From: Marine Group II euryarchaeote MED-G38
Lineage (GTDB): Archaea; Thermoplasmatota; Poseidoniia; Poseidoniales; Thalassarchaeaceae
Direction: 5' to 3'
Length of the DNA stretch: 64,000 nt
Assembly: GCA_002457145.1 (NCBI GenBank)
Contig: NTJP01000010.1
Coordinates: 1 to 64,000 of the forward strand
The notes under the pieces are model-generated. The model worked only from the letters and a program-made list of their open reading frames with translations. It was not told the origin of the DNA and did no database searches. Position 1 is the first letter of the stretch. Each line of letters begins with the position of its first letter. The position numbers were made by a program, and so were the translations under genes. Of the stretch, positions 45,322 to 56,039 are shown piece by piece.

Positions 45322-46995
45322 ATGAGTGAGATATTTATGGTAAATGTATCACGGAGTAATATGATTGGTAGTGTCCGATACGTTCCTCCGAGTAAAAATC
45401 TAATTTTTTTCATGAATTTAATATTAATGTTGATATATTTACCTTTAAATGTTTCTGCAGCAAGTAGTTCTGGAGCAAATTGGGTAGCCCCTGATATGCC
45501 TAATTGGTCGGTTCCTGTAGCGGTTGGCATCTTAGTGGTTGTATATGGATTGATAGTTTTTGAAGTTGTTCACAGGGCCCTTGCAGCGTCTATTGGAGGC
45601 ATAGCTGCAGTTCTCTCATTACATGTTGTAGGTAGTGGCCCAGATTTAGCCGCAATAATGACCTGGATTGATTGGGAAACTATCGGACTTCTTATTGGCA
45701 TGATGGTTATGGTGGATATATTATCTAAAACAGGCTTGTTTGAGTGGGCTGCAGTACAAGCTTATGCCCAAAGCGGGGGTTCAATATGGCGCTTATCATT
45801 TATACTATGCACAATTACAGCCATATTTTCTGCATTATTGGATAATGTGACAACTATATTGTTGATAGTACCTGTTACCATCCAGATTTCTAAGGTTTTG
45901 GAAATAGAGCCTGTACCTTTGATAATTGCTGAAGTAATGTTCTCAAATATTGGGGGTGCAGCTACACAAATCGGTGATCCTCCAAATATAATTATTGGAG
46001 CCCAGCTTTCTTCACAAAGTCTCAGCGGTACAGAACTTGCATCACAAAGTATCGGTTTTAGTGATTTTATTATCCATGTCGCACCTGCAGTTGTAATTGC
46101 TATGATACCAGCATTTTGGTTATTGAAGAAATTAGAAGCAAAAGGACTTTCAGGTAGCAGAATAAGAAATATAGACCTATTAAGAATAAAATATGGAATA
46201 AAAGATTTCGACCTTCTTAAAAAGTCTGGAACTATTTTAATATTTGTTATATTAGCATTTTTTGCACATTCTGCTTTCCATCATCCTTTGTTGTCAGTCG
46301 CCACAATAGCAATAGCAGGCGCAGTAATAATGCTCTTAGTAACCTCTCCACACAGAGTAGAAGAACAGTTGGATTCCGTCGAATGGACTACCATAATATT
46401 CTTTGCAGGTTTATTCATAATGATTCATGGACTTGAGTATATGGGATTAATTGATAAGATTGCTGATTTGATTTCAAATACCATTGCTAAAGCATCCGAA
46501 GAAAATAGATTGATGGTCGCAGTACTATTACTTTTGTGGGTTTCTGCCATTGCATCAGCATTTATTGATAATATTCCATATACGGCTACTATGGTCCCAG
46601 TAGTCATTGAACTTGCCATGGATCCAGAACTCCAATTGCCTCTAGGACCATTAGCATGGGCTTTAGCATTAGGGGCCTGTTTAGGTGGCAATGGAACAAT
46701 AATTGGTGCATCAGCTAACGTAGTGGCCGCTGGACTTGCCGAAGACTCTGGTAATGATATTTCCTTCAATAGATTCTTCATAACAGGATTCCCCATAATG
46801 TTGTTAACTTTATTTATTTCTACAATATATTGTGTAATTCGCTATGCAATGGAATGGCCTTCACAATATATTCCAGCAGCATTGATATTAGTATTGACAA
46901 TTGCTAGCCTATCTCTTGCTCCAATGGTGTATAGAGATAGAGAACCAATACCAAAGTTGCTATCGCATAAAGAATTTGGTTTCGAATCTGAATAA
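45322..46995 (+). CDS. ArsB/NhaD-superfamily sodium or anion transporter
   Basis: 557 residues from the chosen start with around 12 hydrophobic segments. Signature stretches of the ArsB/NhaD (P-protein/SLC13-like) superfamily are present: IDWETIGLLIGMMVMVDILSKTGLFE, SALLDNVTTILLIVPVTI, SNIGGAATQIGDPPNIIIG, and in the second half SAFIDNIPYTATMVPVVI and GGNGTIIGASANV. The inverted repeat of the two D-N-x-x-T motifs is characteristic. Likely Na+/H+ antiport or anion transport; the substrate is not decidable. The N terminus is uncertain: ATG at 45322, 45334 and 45361 are all possible, and the first 40 residues include a signal-like helix. Confidence 0.85.
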   Translation: MSEIFMVNVSRSNMIGSVRYVPPSKNLIFFMNLILMLIYLPLNVSAASSSGANWVAPDMPNWSVPVAVGILVVVYGLIVFEVVHRALAASIGGIAAVLSLHVVGSGPDLAAIMTWIDWETIGLLIGMMVMVDILSKTGLFEWAAVQAYAQSGGSIWRLSFILCTITAIFSALLDNVTTILLIVPVTIQISKVLEIEPVPLIIAEVMFSNIGGAATQIGDPPNIIIGAQLSSQSLSGTELASQSIGFSDFIIHVAPAVVIAMIPAFWLLKKLEAKGLSGSRIRNIDLLRIKYGIKDFDLLKKSGTILIFVILAFFAHSAFHHPLLSVATIAIAGAVIMLLVTSPHRVEEQLDSVEWTTIIFFAGLFIMIHGLEYMGLIDKIADLISNTIAKASEENRLMVAVLLLLWVSAIASAFIDNIPYTATMVPVVIELAMDPELQLPLGPLAWALALGACLGGNGTIIGASANVVAAGLAEDSGNDISFNRFFITGFPIMLLTLFISTIYCVIRYAMEWPSQYIPAALILVLTIASLSLAPMVYRDREPIPKLLSHKEFGFESE

Positions 46996-47067
46996 AGAAA
47001 TATTTAAGATTGTGAATACGCCTCTATATACAGTTATAATAAAACATATAGTGGTCTTCGGTATAAC

Positions 47068-47319
47068 ATGCAATCTTGTAATATATGCGGTATGGAATAT
47101 GAGAATACCTCAATATGCACACTTTGCGGAGGTGCTGTAGATACATTACTTGAAGAGGAAAAATATCAACAAGAAATATCAGAAAAAGAGATACTTATCG
47201 GAGTCTCCGACACGCCCGTAAGTGACAATTATATTTTAATTCCATTCGACATAAAATATGCTCCTCAATATCACATTTATTCAATAATTCCATTTGGTAT
47301 TGATTATGCACCAAATTAA
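47068..47319 (+). CDS. Small zinc-ribbon protein
   Basis: 83 residues. The zinc knuckles CNICG and CTLCGG lie within the first 22 residues, followed by an acidic helix (LLEEEKYQQEISEKE). The C terminus holds a repeated element: IPFDIKYAPQ followed by IPFGIDYAPN. The family is not recognised, but the motif pair suggests a real protein. An upstream AT-rich segment (GTGGTCTTCGGTATAAC) offers little Shine-Dalgarno signal. The promoter of the 23S gene begins immediately downstream. Confidence 0.65.
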   Translation: MQSCNICGMEYENTSICTLCGGAVDTLLEEEKYQQEISEKEILIGVSDTPVSDNYILIPFDIKYAPQYHIYSIIPFGIDYAPN

Positions 47320-47325
47320 GGTTTT

Positions 47326-47338
47326 TTATTATAAATTT
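47326..47338 (+). promoter_or_regulatory. TATA-like element upstream of the 23S rRNA leader
   Basis: TTATTATAAATTT is a good archaeal TATA-like match just after the small zinc-ribbon gene, preceded by a T-run that could also end that gene's transcript. It is about 130 bases upstream of a strong leader hairpin and about 220 bases before the mature 23S. No separate BRE was proven. The assignment as the rRNA promoter is inference. Confidence 0.35.
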
Positions 47339-47339
47339 A

Positions 47340-47558
47340 GGTAACAATATATTACTCCAATTTTTTGTTTCCATCCTCTTAATTCATATACCAATGGCAG
47401 GTCGGCGAATTGCTTTTAGTGCGCTTTGATACTATCAGGTATCAGGGTAAGTGGTTGAGATTGCTCCGCCCTGCGGGGAGACGGAGCGATCTGAGACACC
47501 AGAATTGATATGCCTGGACACCAGAGGACTCACATAAGGTGGGATTGTAGAAATCTAA
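47340..47558 (+). other. 23S rRNA leader with strong hairpin and processing-stem 5' arm
   Basis: This non-coding stretch precedes mature 23S. At 47459-47491 a 10-bp stem (GATTGCTCCG with CGGAGCGATC, one G-T pair) encloses an inner CCC-TGC-GGG hairpin. A 5-bp GATAC/GTATC hairpin lies nearby at about 47428-47443. From 47516 the sequence pairs with the 3' flank of 23S. No tRNA lies in the leader and no 16S gene is upstream. Confidence 0.5.

Positions 47559-47564
<6 letters not shown>
47516..47564 (+). other. 5' arm of the 23S processing stem
   Basis: Pairs with 50428-50473. Matching blocks from outside inward: GGA/TCC, CAGAGG/CCTCTG, CACATA/TATGTG, GG/CC, GGATT/AATCC, GTAGAAAT/ATTTCTAC, GATGCT/AGCATC. 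Three-base unpaired bulges (CAC on the 5' side, ACT on the 3' side) interrupt it, recalling the archaeal bulge-helix-bulge used for rRNA excision. Pairing is directly visible; the cleavage role is inferred. Confidence 0.75.
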
Positions 47565-50427
<2,863 letters not shown>

Positions 50428-50433
<6 letters not shown>

Positions 50434-50473
50434 CAATTTCTACACTAATCCAGGCCTATGTGGGCCTCTGTCC
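50428..50473 (+). other. 3' arm of the 23S processing stem
   Basis: Complementary to 47516-47564 as listed for the 5' arm, ending in CCTCTGTCC. The 5S gene begins about 37 bases downstream, outside the stem, so a single precursor could release 23S by cutting at the stem and leave the 5S part. Confidence 0.75.
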
Positions 50474-50509
50474 AACAGCGCATATCAATTCATAAATTCG
50501 AAAAAAGAG

Positions 50510-50632
50510 TTGAGCACGACCATAGCGGAGGGGTAATACCCGGTCCCATATCGAACCCGGAAGTCAAGCCCTCCTGCGTCGTATCCTGTACTGTGGTGCG
50601 AAAGCCCACGGAAAAGATCGTCGTTGTGCCTC
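50510..50632 (+). rRNA. 5S ribosomal RNA
   Basis: About 120 bases with archaeal 5S features: GCACGACCATAGCGGAGGGG at the 5' end, the loop A/B region CCCGGTCCCATATCGAACCC, GGAAGTCAAGCCCTCC, and the D/E arm TACTGTGGTGCGAAAGCCCAC. The closing helix pairs GAGCACGAC with GTCGTTGTGCCTC, with bulges. A T-rich stretch (TCTCTTTTCT) follows and may terminate transcription. Ends are approximate to a few bases. Confidence 0.93.
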
Positions 50633-50702
50633 TCTTTTCTCACCCCGCAAACATTAATTTATCTATGCGATAGCCATAAACACAATTCGAGGAGAGGATA
50701 CA

Positions 50703-51365
50703 ATTACAATATCTACTGGTGATTTATTTGGGCATTCTCAAATCGGAGTTCATCTTTCAGTTATTGGAGATGTTCTTTTCTATCCACGCTCTTTAGATAA
50801 GCAATCAATAGGATTACTCGAAACTTCTTTTGAGATGGAAATGCATCCTTTTTTAGTTGGTGGCTCTGCATTACTGGGTAGTTTACTAAGGGGCAATAAA
50901 AAAGGACTCGCTGTCGCAGACATAGCATTCGAATCAGAATTGGACGAATTAACTAGCTTTGGTGACGTTGTTGTTATGCAAAGCGGAGTCAATGCTGCTG
51001 GAAATTTAATCGAATGTAATGATATTGGTGCAATCGTTAGTCCAATAGTTCCAGATTCCGGTTTAGAAATGATTGAAGATGTTTTGGGAGTAAAGTCAAT
51101 TAGATCAACTGTTGCACATCAAGAATCAATAGGAAGCCTTCTCGTAGCAAATAACAAAGGTGTTTTAGCACATCCAGATATAACTCCACATGAAGTTGAA
51201 ATTATTGAATCTACACTTAAGGTTCCTTTAATGGTTGGAACTGTCACCTTCGGATCTCCGTTTGTTGGCGCTGGTTGTACTTCTAGTGATGTCAATGCTT
51301 TAGTAGGGTCTGGCTCCACTGGTCCGGAACTGAATAGAATAGAAGATGCCTTAGGACTGATATAA
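50703..51365 (+). CDS. Translation initiation factor aIF6 (non-ATG/GTG/TTG start)
   Basis: Anti-association factor that binds the large subunit; homologue of eukaryotic eIF6. The track starts it at 50835, but the conserved N-terminal region is upstream in the same open frame: TISTGDLFGHSQIGVHLSVI, then DVLFYPRSLDKQSIGLLETSF, before MEMHPFLVGGSALLGSLL. Repeats with GVLAHPDITPHEVEIIE and VGSGSTGPELNRIEDALGL complete the pentein fold, giving about 220 residues, the normal length. Between the in-frame stop at 50655 and 50835 there is no ATG, GTG or TTG. A GGAGAGG Shine-Dalgarno (50691-50697) points to ATT at 50703 or ATA at 50709. Confidence 0.88.
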   Translation: MTISTGDLFGHSQIGVHLSVIGDVLFYPRSLDKQSIGLLETSFEMEMHPFLVGGSALLGSLLRGNKKGLAVADIAFESELDELTSFGDVVVMQSGVNAAGNLIECNDIGAIVSPIVPDSGLEMIEDVLGVKSIRSTVAHQESIGSLLVANNKGVLAHPDITPHEVEIIESTLKVPLMVGTVTFGSPFVGAGCTSSDVNALVGSGSTGPELNRIEDALGLI

Positions 51366-51372
51366 TAAAAAT

Positions 51373-51588
51373 TTATTTTTTATTTTCTTTACTTGTGGCT
51401 CCTTTCCAAATTTGCTCTATTAATTTATCATGATGTTCTTTACAATAATTAAATTTTTTATAGGCATCTCTGAATGAATATACTTTTTTACCACTAGATA
51501 TTAAATTACCTTCAATTGATAGCCTACTGATTTGACTTCCCTCGCTTTGACAGTTAGGAAAACTACAGAATTTTTTATTTCTTTTCAT
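51373..51588 (-). CDS. Small Cys/His protein in the acyl-CoA carboxylase cluster
   Basis: 71 basic residues (MKRNKKFCSFPNCQSEGSQI ...). Potential metal ligands are C-x4-C near the N terminus and C-x2-HH in FNYCKEHHDKLIEQIW. The pattern may be a zinc finger. Family not recognised. Its start overlaps the biotin-carrier gene's stop by 14 bases, so it is translated as part of that operon. It converges with aIF6, and its 3' region is AT-rich enough to act as a terminator for aIF6. Confidence 0.55.
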   Translation of the reverse strand: MKRNKKFCSFPNCQSEGSQISRLSIEGNLISSGKKVYSFRDAYKKFNYCKEHHDKLIEQIWKGATSKENKK

Positions 51589-51985
51589 TCTGATTCTTTT
51601 CCTCTACAATTATTAATGGCACATTGGAATCAATACTATCTCCAGTTTTACAATTTATATTTTTAATAATTCCTTTTATTGGTGAAATTATTTCATTCTG
51701 CATCTTCATCGCCTCTAGTATTAACAACACATCTCCTTCATTTACTAAATCCCCAATATCATAATTAACCTTGATTATTTTACCAGGTATACTAGAGGAA
51801 ACTGTTCCATTACTAAGTTCAGTCTTCTTCCTTTTTTTATTTTCTTTGATGATTCTATTATTGTCTCCCTCGACTTTTATGGTAAATTCTTTATTTCGTA
51901 TTTTTACTTTCCAAAACAAACCTTTTTTTTCCAATTCTACATCAAATTCTTCATCATCAACAAAGACTTTTCTTTTTTCAGACAT
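51575..51985 (-). CDS. Biotin carboxyl carrier protein of acyl-CoA carboxylase
   Basis: 136 residues. The C-terminal lipoyl/biotin domain contains the biotinylation site in LILEAMKMQNEIISP, preceded by VSSSIPGKIIKVNYDIGDLVNEGD and followed by a GIIKNINCKTGDSIDSNVPLIIV second half. The N-terminal half is a charged beta region (KRKVFVDDEEFDVELEKKGL) and a linker. It carries carboxybiotin between a biotin carboxylase (not in this window) and the carboxyltransferase encoded upstream. A GAGGTAA Shine-Dalgarno precedes the ATG; the gap to the small subunit gene is 4 bases. Confidence 0.92.
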   Translation of the reverse strand: MSEKRKVFVDDEEFDVELEKKGLFWKVKIRNKEFTIKVEGDNNRIIKENKKRKKTELSNGTVSSSIPGKIIKVNYDIGDLVNEGDVLLILEAMKMQNEIISPIKGIIKNINCKTGDSIDSNVPLIIVEEKNQNEKK

Positions 51986-51989
51986 TTTT

Positions 51990-52181
51990 TTACCTCAATG
52001 TACTTCTTTGATTTCTCTTCTTCGATAAACTCGTTTTGCCGATTGAAATTCTAGTGTGATCTTGAGACCATGCAGTCCCTCTTTCTCTTCCTGGAGAAAT
52101 TTTTATTACAGACTCATCAGAATCAATTAGTAATATTGCAGCAATGGCTGCTACAATTATTTTATCACTTTCATCATTCAT
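51990..52181 (-). CDS. Small accessory subunit (OadG-tail-like) of acyl-CoA carboxylase
   Basis: 63 residues with the segment KIIVAAIAAILLIDSDESVIKI followed by a basic GRERGTAWSQDHTRISIG. The pattern (VAAIAA helix, then a strand, then W with a basic R/S region) matches the soluble C-terminal tail of OadG-type subunits of decarboxylases and small accessory subunits of archaeal acyl-CoA carboxylases. It has no true membrane helix. It is located between the carboxyltransferase and the biotin carrier genes, which supports the assignment. It could instead be an unrelated small protein. Confidence 0.6.
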   Translation of the reverse strand: MNDESDKIIVAAIAAILLIDSDESVIKISPGRERGTAWSQDHTRISIGKTSLSKKRNQRSTLR

Positions 52182-52190
52182 TTTTTAGCC

Positions 52191-53744
52191 TCATAGCGGT
52201 ATATTACCATGCTTTTTTTCAGGTCTAACCTCTTCCTTCTCTAATAGGGCACCTAATGCTTTTATTAACTTCAATCTTGTTTCTCTTGGTTGAATCACAT
52301 CATCTAAATATCCTAATGAGGCAGCCCGATAAGGATTGGCAAACGTATCGTTATAATCTTCAACTAATCTCTCTCTTTCTTGCTCTGGATTTCCTGATGA
52401 CTTTATTCTTTTTCTATGGATTATCTGTACCGCACCACTTGCGCCCATAACTGCAAGTTGAGCACTCGGCCAAGCAACATTATAATCTCCACGAATATGT
52501 TTCGAGGACATTACATCATATGCTCCTCCATATGCCTTCCTAGTTATCACGGTAAGTTTCGGTACAGTTGCTTCTGCATATGAGTAAAGTAATTTAGCCC
52601 CATGACGAATTATTCCTCCCCATTCCTGACTAGAACCCGGCAAAAAACCCGGTACATCGACAAATGTAATTAAAGGAATATTGAATGAATCACAAAATCT
52701 AACGAATCGAGCAGCCTTTATTGAAGCATCAATATCTAAACAGCCAGCTAAATATTTTGGTTGATTTCCAACTACGCCCACTGTATTGCCTCCTAATCTG
52801 CCATATCCAATAACTATATTTGGTGCAAACTCCGATTGAATTTCCAAAAATGCTCCATCATCCAAAACTTCTTCTATTACTTCATTAATATCATATGGTA
52901 AACTAGGGTCATTAGGTATTATCGTGTCTAGAATATTACACTCCCTATCAAGCGAATCCTTAGTATTCTTTGTGGGCGCTTTCTCTAAGTTGTTACTTGG
53001 TAAATAACCAACTAACTCTTGTACTAAATCTAATGCTTGTTGATCATTATCTGCCGTAAAATGGGTAACTCCTGATTTCCTAGCATGAGTACTTGCGCCT
53101 CCTAAATCTTCAAAAGTTACTTCTTCATTAGTTACAGTCTTTATCACTTCTGGACCAGTAATAAACATGTGCGCAGTCTTGTCAACCATTATTACAAAAT
53201 CGGTTATTGCAGGTGAATAAACAGCACCACCAGCACAAGGTCCCATAATTACAGAGATCTGAGGAATTACTCCACTTGCACGAACATTCCTAAAAAAAAT
53301 CTCCGCATAGGAACCTAGGCTAGCTACGCCTTCTTGAATTCTGGCTCCTCCACTATCATTCAAACCAATTACGGGGGCACCAGTTTTTATTGCCATATCT
53401 AATATTTTACATATTTTCAAACCATGCATTTCGCCTAACGAACCTCCGTAAACTGTAAAATCTTGAGCAAAACAATATACCAGTTTTCCATCAATTGTTC
53501 CATGTCCGCATATTACTCCGTCTCCTGGGATGATGTTTCTTTCCATATCAAAATCTTGACATCTATGTTCCACCAATGAGTCTACTTCCATGAAACTTTC
53601 AGGATCTAATAATAGCAATATTCTTTCCCTTGCAGTCATCTTACCTTTAGCATGTTGCGCCGCAACTTTTAGCTGACCTCCTCCTCCTTCTGATTGCGCT
53701 TTCCTCCGCCGAAGTTCTTCAGTCCGTTCATCTACTCGAGACAT
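52191..53744 (-). CDS. Acyl-CoA carboxylase carboxyltransferase subunit (propionyl/methylmalonyl-CoA)
   Basis: 517 residues of the crotonase-type carboxyltransferase family (PccB/MmdA). N-terminal: [17 protein letters not shown], then [20 protein letters not shown]-like, [19 protein letters not shown] and [20 protein letters not shown]-terminal: [64 protein letters not shown]-type and the final [14 protein letters not shown]. It transfers CO2 from biotin to propionyl-CoA (or the reverse). The small subunit and biotin carrier lie downstream in order on the same strand. It is divergent from the mutase B12 gene. Full length, no defects seen. Confidence 0.93.
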   Translation of the reverse strand: MSRVDERTEELRRRKAQSEGGGGQLKVAAQHAKGKMTARERILLLLDPESFMEVDSLVEHRCQDFDMERNIIPGDGVICGHGTIDGKLVYCFAQDFTVYGGSLGEMHGLKICKILDMAIKTGAPVIGLNDSGGARIQEGVASLGSYAEIFFRNVRASGVIPQISVIMGPCAGGAVYSPAITDFVIMVDKTAHMFITGPEVIKTVTNEEVTFEDLGGASTHARKSGVTHFTADNDQQALDLVQELVGYLPSNNLEKAPTKNTKDSLDRECNILDTIIPNDPSLPYDINEVIEEVLDDGAFLEIQSEFAPNIVIGYGRLGGNTVGVVGNQPKYLAGCLDIDASIKAARFVRFCDSFNIPLITFVDVPGFLPGSSQEWGGIIRHGAKLLYSYAEATVPKLTVITRKAYGGAYDVMSSKHIRGDYNVAWPSAQLAVMGASGAVQIIHRKRIKSSGNPEQERERLVEDYNDTFANPYRAASLGYLDDVIQPRETRLKLIKALGALLEKEEVRPEKKHGNIPL

Positions 53745-53857
53745 GTCTGAACGCTGATTGAGTAGGGACGCACATGAGCATTCCTACTAACTTTGTAAAA
53801 TTTTATCATCCTGCGGTTGTTTGAAAATAGAGTACGACCTCGCCGGATAAGATAGAG

Positions 53858-54295
53858 ATGCGTGTAGTCATAGCTAAACCTGGACTAGATGGACATGATA
53901 GAGGTGCGAAAGTAATAACTAGAGTTCTTAGGGACGGAGGTCACGAAGTGATATACACAGGTATTCGAAAGACTCCAGAACAAATTATTAATATCTTAAT
54001 TGATGAAGATGCAACTGCTTTGGGAATATCTTCCCTTTCTGGAGCTCACGAAGTACTGATACCAAAAATTTGCGATAAAATGAGAACTGTAGGATTATCT
54101 GACGTTGTGGTCTTTGCAGGAGGTATTATTCCTGAAAAGGACCATGAATCTTTGCATTCTTCAGGAGTAAGGGCAATATTTGGTCCTGGAACGCATTCAG
54201 AATCCATTATCAATTTTTTAATCGAAGTTTCTGAAAGACAAAAAAGAGGAGAACCAACAGGAGTTGGAGAAGATACTGGGTGGCATTGGGATTGA
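53858..54295 (+). CDS. Methylmalonyl-CoA mutase small (B12-binding) subunit
   Basis: 145 residues matching the C-terminal cobalamin domain of methylmalonyl-CoA mutase, standing alone as in many archaea. The B12-binding DxHxxG motif is GLDGHDRGAKV, with the later SSLSGAHEVLIP and AGGIIPEKDHESL segments binding the dimethylbenzimidazole tail. It pairs with a large catalytic subunit, not in this window. Its stop overlaps the TTG start of the MeaB-like GTPase, which protects the mutase. Together with the divergent carboxylase genes it outlines the propionate/methylmalonyl-CoA pathway. Confidence 0.93.
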   Translation: MRVVIAKPGLDGHDRGAKVITRVLRDGGHEVIYTGIRKTPEQIINILIDEDATALGISSLSGAHEVLIPKICDKMRTVGLSDVVVFAGGIIPEKDHESLHSSGVRAIFGPGTHSESIINFLIEVSERQKRGEPTGVGEDTGWHWD

Positions 54296-55149
54296 CTACA
54301 AACTCTCATCAATTAGATCTAGCAATAAGTGGAGATAGGAGATGCTTAGCAAAAATACTTACAAAGATAGAATCTGGTTTTGTACCAATCATGGAAGTAC
54401 AGAATCCTTGGACACTAGGTGTTACTGGACCTCCTGGTGCAGGAAAATCAACCTTAATTGGTAATTTAATATCTGAATGGATAAAAAGAGGGGAAAAAGT
54501 AGCAGTTTTAGCGGTAGACCCTTCATCTCCAAAATCTGGCGGGGCACTTTTGGCTGATCGAATAAGAATGCAGGGCGAAGAATCTTCTAACTCTGTATTC
54601 ATAAGATCTATTGCCTCTCGAAATCATCCCGGAGGATTATCATTATTCATTGGCCATATGGTTAATGTTTTATGTGCTTGTGGATGGACAAGAATAATAA
54701 TCGAAACTGTAGGTTCAGGTCAGTCTCAAACTAGAATAGTTGCATTTGCAGATCGTATATTGCTAGTAGAAGGACCAGACAGAGGAGATATAATACAAGC
54801 TGAAAAAGCGGGTATTTTAGAATTAGCAGACATAGTTGTAGTTAATAAATCAGATATCAGTTCCTCAAAATTAGCATTCAACTCTTTAAATTCTTCATTA
54901 ACACTAAATCATGATTCCTCCATTAGCACTCATCTTGTTTCTGCTTTGAATGGGAACGGTGTTGAAAATTTACTTTCCTCTATAGAAGAATGCCCAAAAT
55001 CATCACAAAGAGAAATTATTAGACAGAGAGAAAGATTACTTTCAATTTGGGATTCTAGACTTCTGAATTATCCAGGGCTAAATCATATTCTCGAACAACT
55101 ATCTACCGGAAGTATAACACTTGAAGAGGCTGCGGATGAGATTGATTGA
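54292..55149 (+). CDS. MeaB/ArgK-type GTPase (methylmalonyl-CoA mutase chaperone)
   Basis: About 285 residues. G-protein motifs: Walker A GVTGPPGAGKSTL, base II VDPSSPKSGGALLADRIRM, G3 ETVGSGQSQ and G4 VVNKSD. This is the MeaB/ArgK family, which gates B12 loading into methylmalonyl-CoA mutase and guards it against inactivation. The start is likely the TTG at 54292 overlapping the mutase stop in TTGA; the track uses a GTG four codons earlier. The next gene, a lipid-kinase-like protein, starts 20 bases downstream, so the transcript may continue. Confidence 0.92.
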   Translation: MTTNSHQLDLAISGDRRCLAKILTKIESGFVPIMEVQNPWTLGVTGPPGAGKSTLIGNLISEWIKRGEKVAVLAVDPSSPKSGGALLADRIRMQGEESSNSVFIRSIASRNHPGGLSLFIGHMVNVLCACGWTRIIIETVGSGQSQTRIVAFADRILLVEGPDRGDIIQAEKAGILELADIVVVNKSDISSSKLAFNSLNSSLTLNHDSSISTHLVSALNGNGVENLLSSIEECPKSSQREIIRQRERLLSIWDSRLLNYPGLNHILEQLSTGSITLEEAADEID

Positions 55150-55169
55150 GGATAAAGTGAGGCGTCTTG

Positions 55170-55817
55170 ATGAGTGACCAAGTAGAAAATAATTTAACTA
55201 TAGATCATGTATCTCATTCAATTGGCGGTTTCAAAGGTCATGCTTTTCGAAGATTAACTCATATCTCTATGTTCTTGATCCCAGTTTTATATTATAAAAA
55301 TGGCATTGAAATATCATCATTTTTTAATCTCGAACCACAACAATTTGTCAGTTTAGTTTGTATTGTAATTTTAGGTTTTGAGGCATTAAGATTAAATTTA
55401 GGTTTAGTAATTATCGGTCAAAGAGAATATGAATCTACTCAAATATCTGCGTTGGCCTGGGGGGCTTTTTCTGTTTCTTTAGTTTTTCTAGTTTTACCAG
55501 AGCAAGATTATAATGGTTTAAAATCTGGCTTATATGGAATTCCAATAATTTTTGGCCTAACATTCGTTGACCCAATCATGGGTGAGATAAAAAGAAAGAA
55601 AAAGGATATTAAAATGGCAATATATGTCGGATTAGTTTGTTCATATTCTATATGGATAGGGTGCACAATTTGGCTTGGAACACCTTTATTTGTTTCCATT
55701 CTTTTAGCTCCTTTGACCGTTCTTGGAGAAATTCCTCAAATTAAATATATCGATGATAATGCAACAATGATATTATTCCCACTCTCTGCATTAATGATAT
55801 TATTGCCTTTAGTTTAG
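55170..55817 (+). CDS. Dolichol/phytol/diacylglycerol kinase-like membrane protein
   Basis: 215 residues with six to seven hydrophobic segments. The SEC59/DGK1/VTE5-like CTP-dependent polyprenol kinase family is suggested by HAFRRLTHISMFLIPVLYY near the N terminus, ALRLNLGLVIIGQREYES, the TFVDPIMGEIKRKKKD segment (D-P-x-x-G) and the C-terminal LGEIPQIKYIDDNATMILFPLSALM (DDN then hydrophobic). The ATG at 55170 is chosen over the preceding TTG. It might phosphorylate an isoprenoid or archaeal lipid precursor. It follows MeaB by 20 bases. Confidence 0.7.
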   Translation: MSDQVENNLTIDHVSHSIGGFKGHAFRRLTHISMFLIPVLYYKNGIEISSFFNLEPQQFVSLVCIVILGFEALRLNLGLVIIGQREYESTQISALAWGAFSVSLVFLVLPEQDYNGLKSGLYGIPIIFGLTFVDPIMGEIKRKKKDIKMAIYVGLVCSYSIWIGCTIWLGTPLFVSILLAPLTVLGEIPQIKYIDDNATMILFPLSALMILLPLV

Positions 55818-55848
55818 GTAAAACCCCGTCATCTTTACATTGTAATTA

Positions 55849-55974
55849 ATGTTGGGTATAATGTTAACTATGACTCCCGAGAATGATGAGCCTCAATTAT
55901 CGCAAAATGTATATTTATTAATATGGGGCCTAGCATCATTTATTTCCATGATTATATTCATTCGTTTTTTTTAA
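55849..55974 (+). CDS. Single-pass small membrane protein (41 residues)
   Basis: Too short for the ORF track; found by hand. MLGIMLTMTPENDEPQLSQN is followed by one hydrophobic helix (VYLLIWGLASFISMIIFIRFF) and a stop. A later ATG at 55861 or 55870 may be the real start. It sits between the kinase-like gene and asnB with spaces on both sides. The composition of a clean transmembrane helix after a polar segment favours a real gene, but no homolog is claimed. Confidence 0.45.
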   Translation: MLGIMLTMTPENDEPQLSQNVYLLIWGLASFISMIIFIRFF

Positions 55975-56039
55975 ATGATAAATATAAAGCAATAATGAAA
56001 TAAGCATATGTTTATTTATTACCAAATATTGTCAAACTC

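Noticed and set aside
50835-51365. ATG at 50835 as the start of aIF6
   Set aside because: It would remove about 44 conserved N-terminal residues that are clearly encoded upstream in the same frame.
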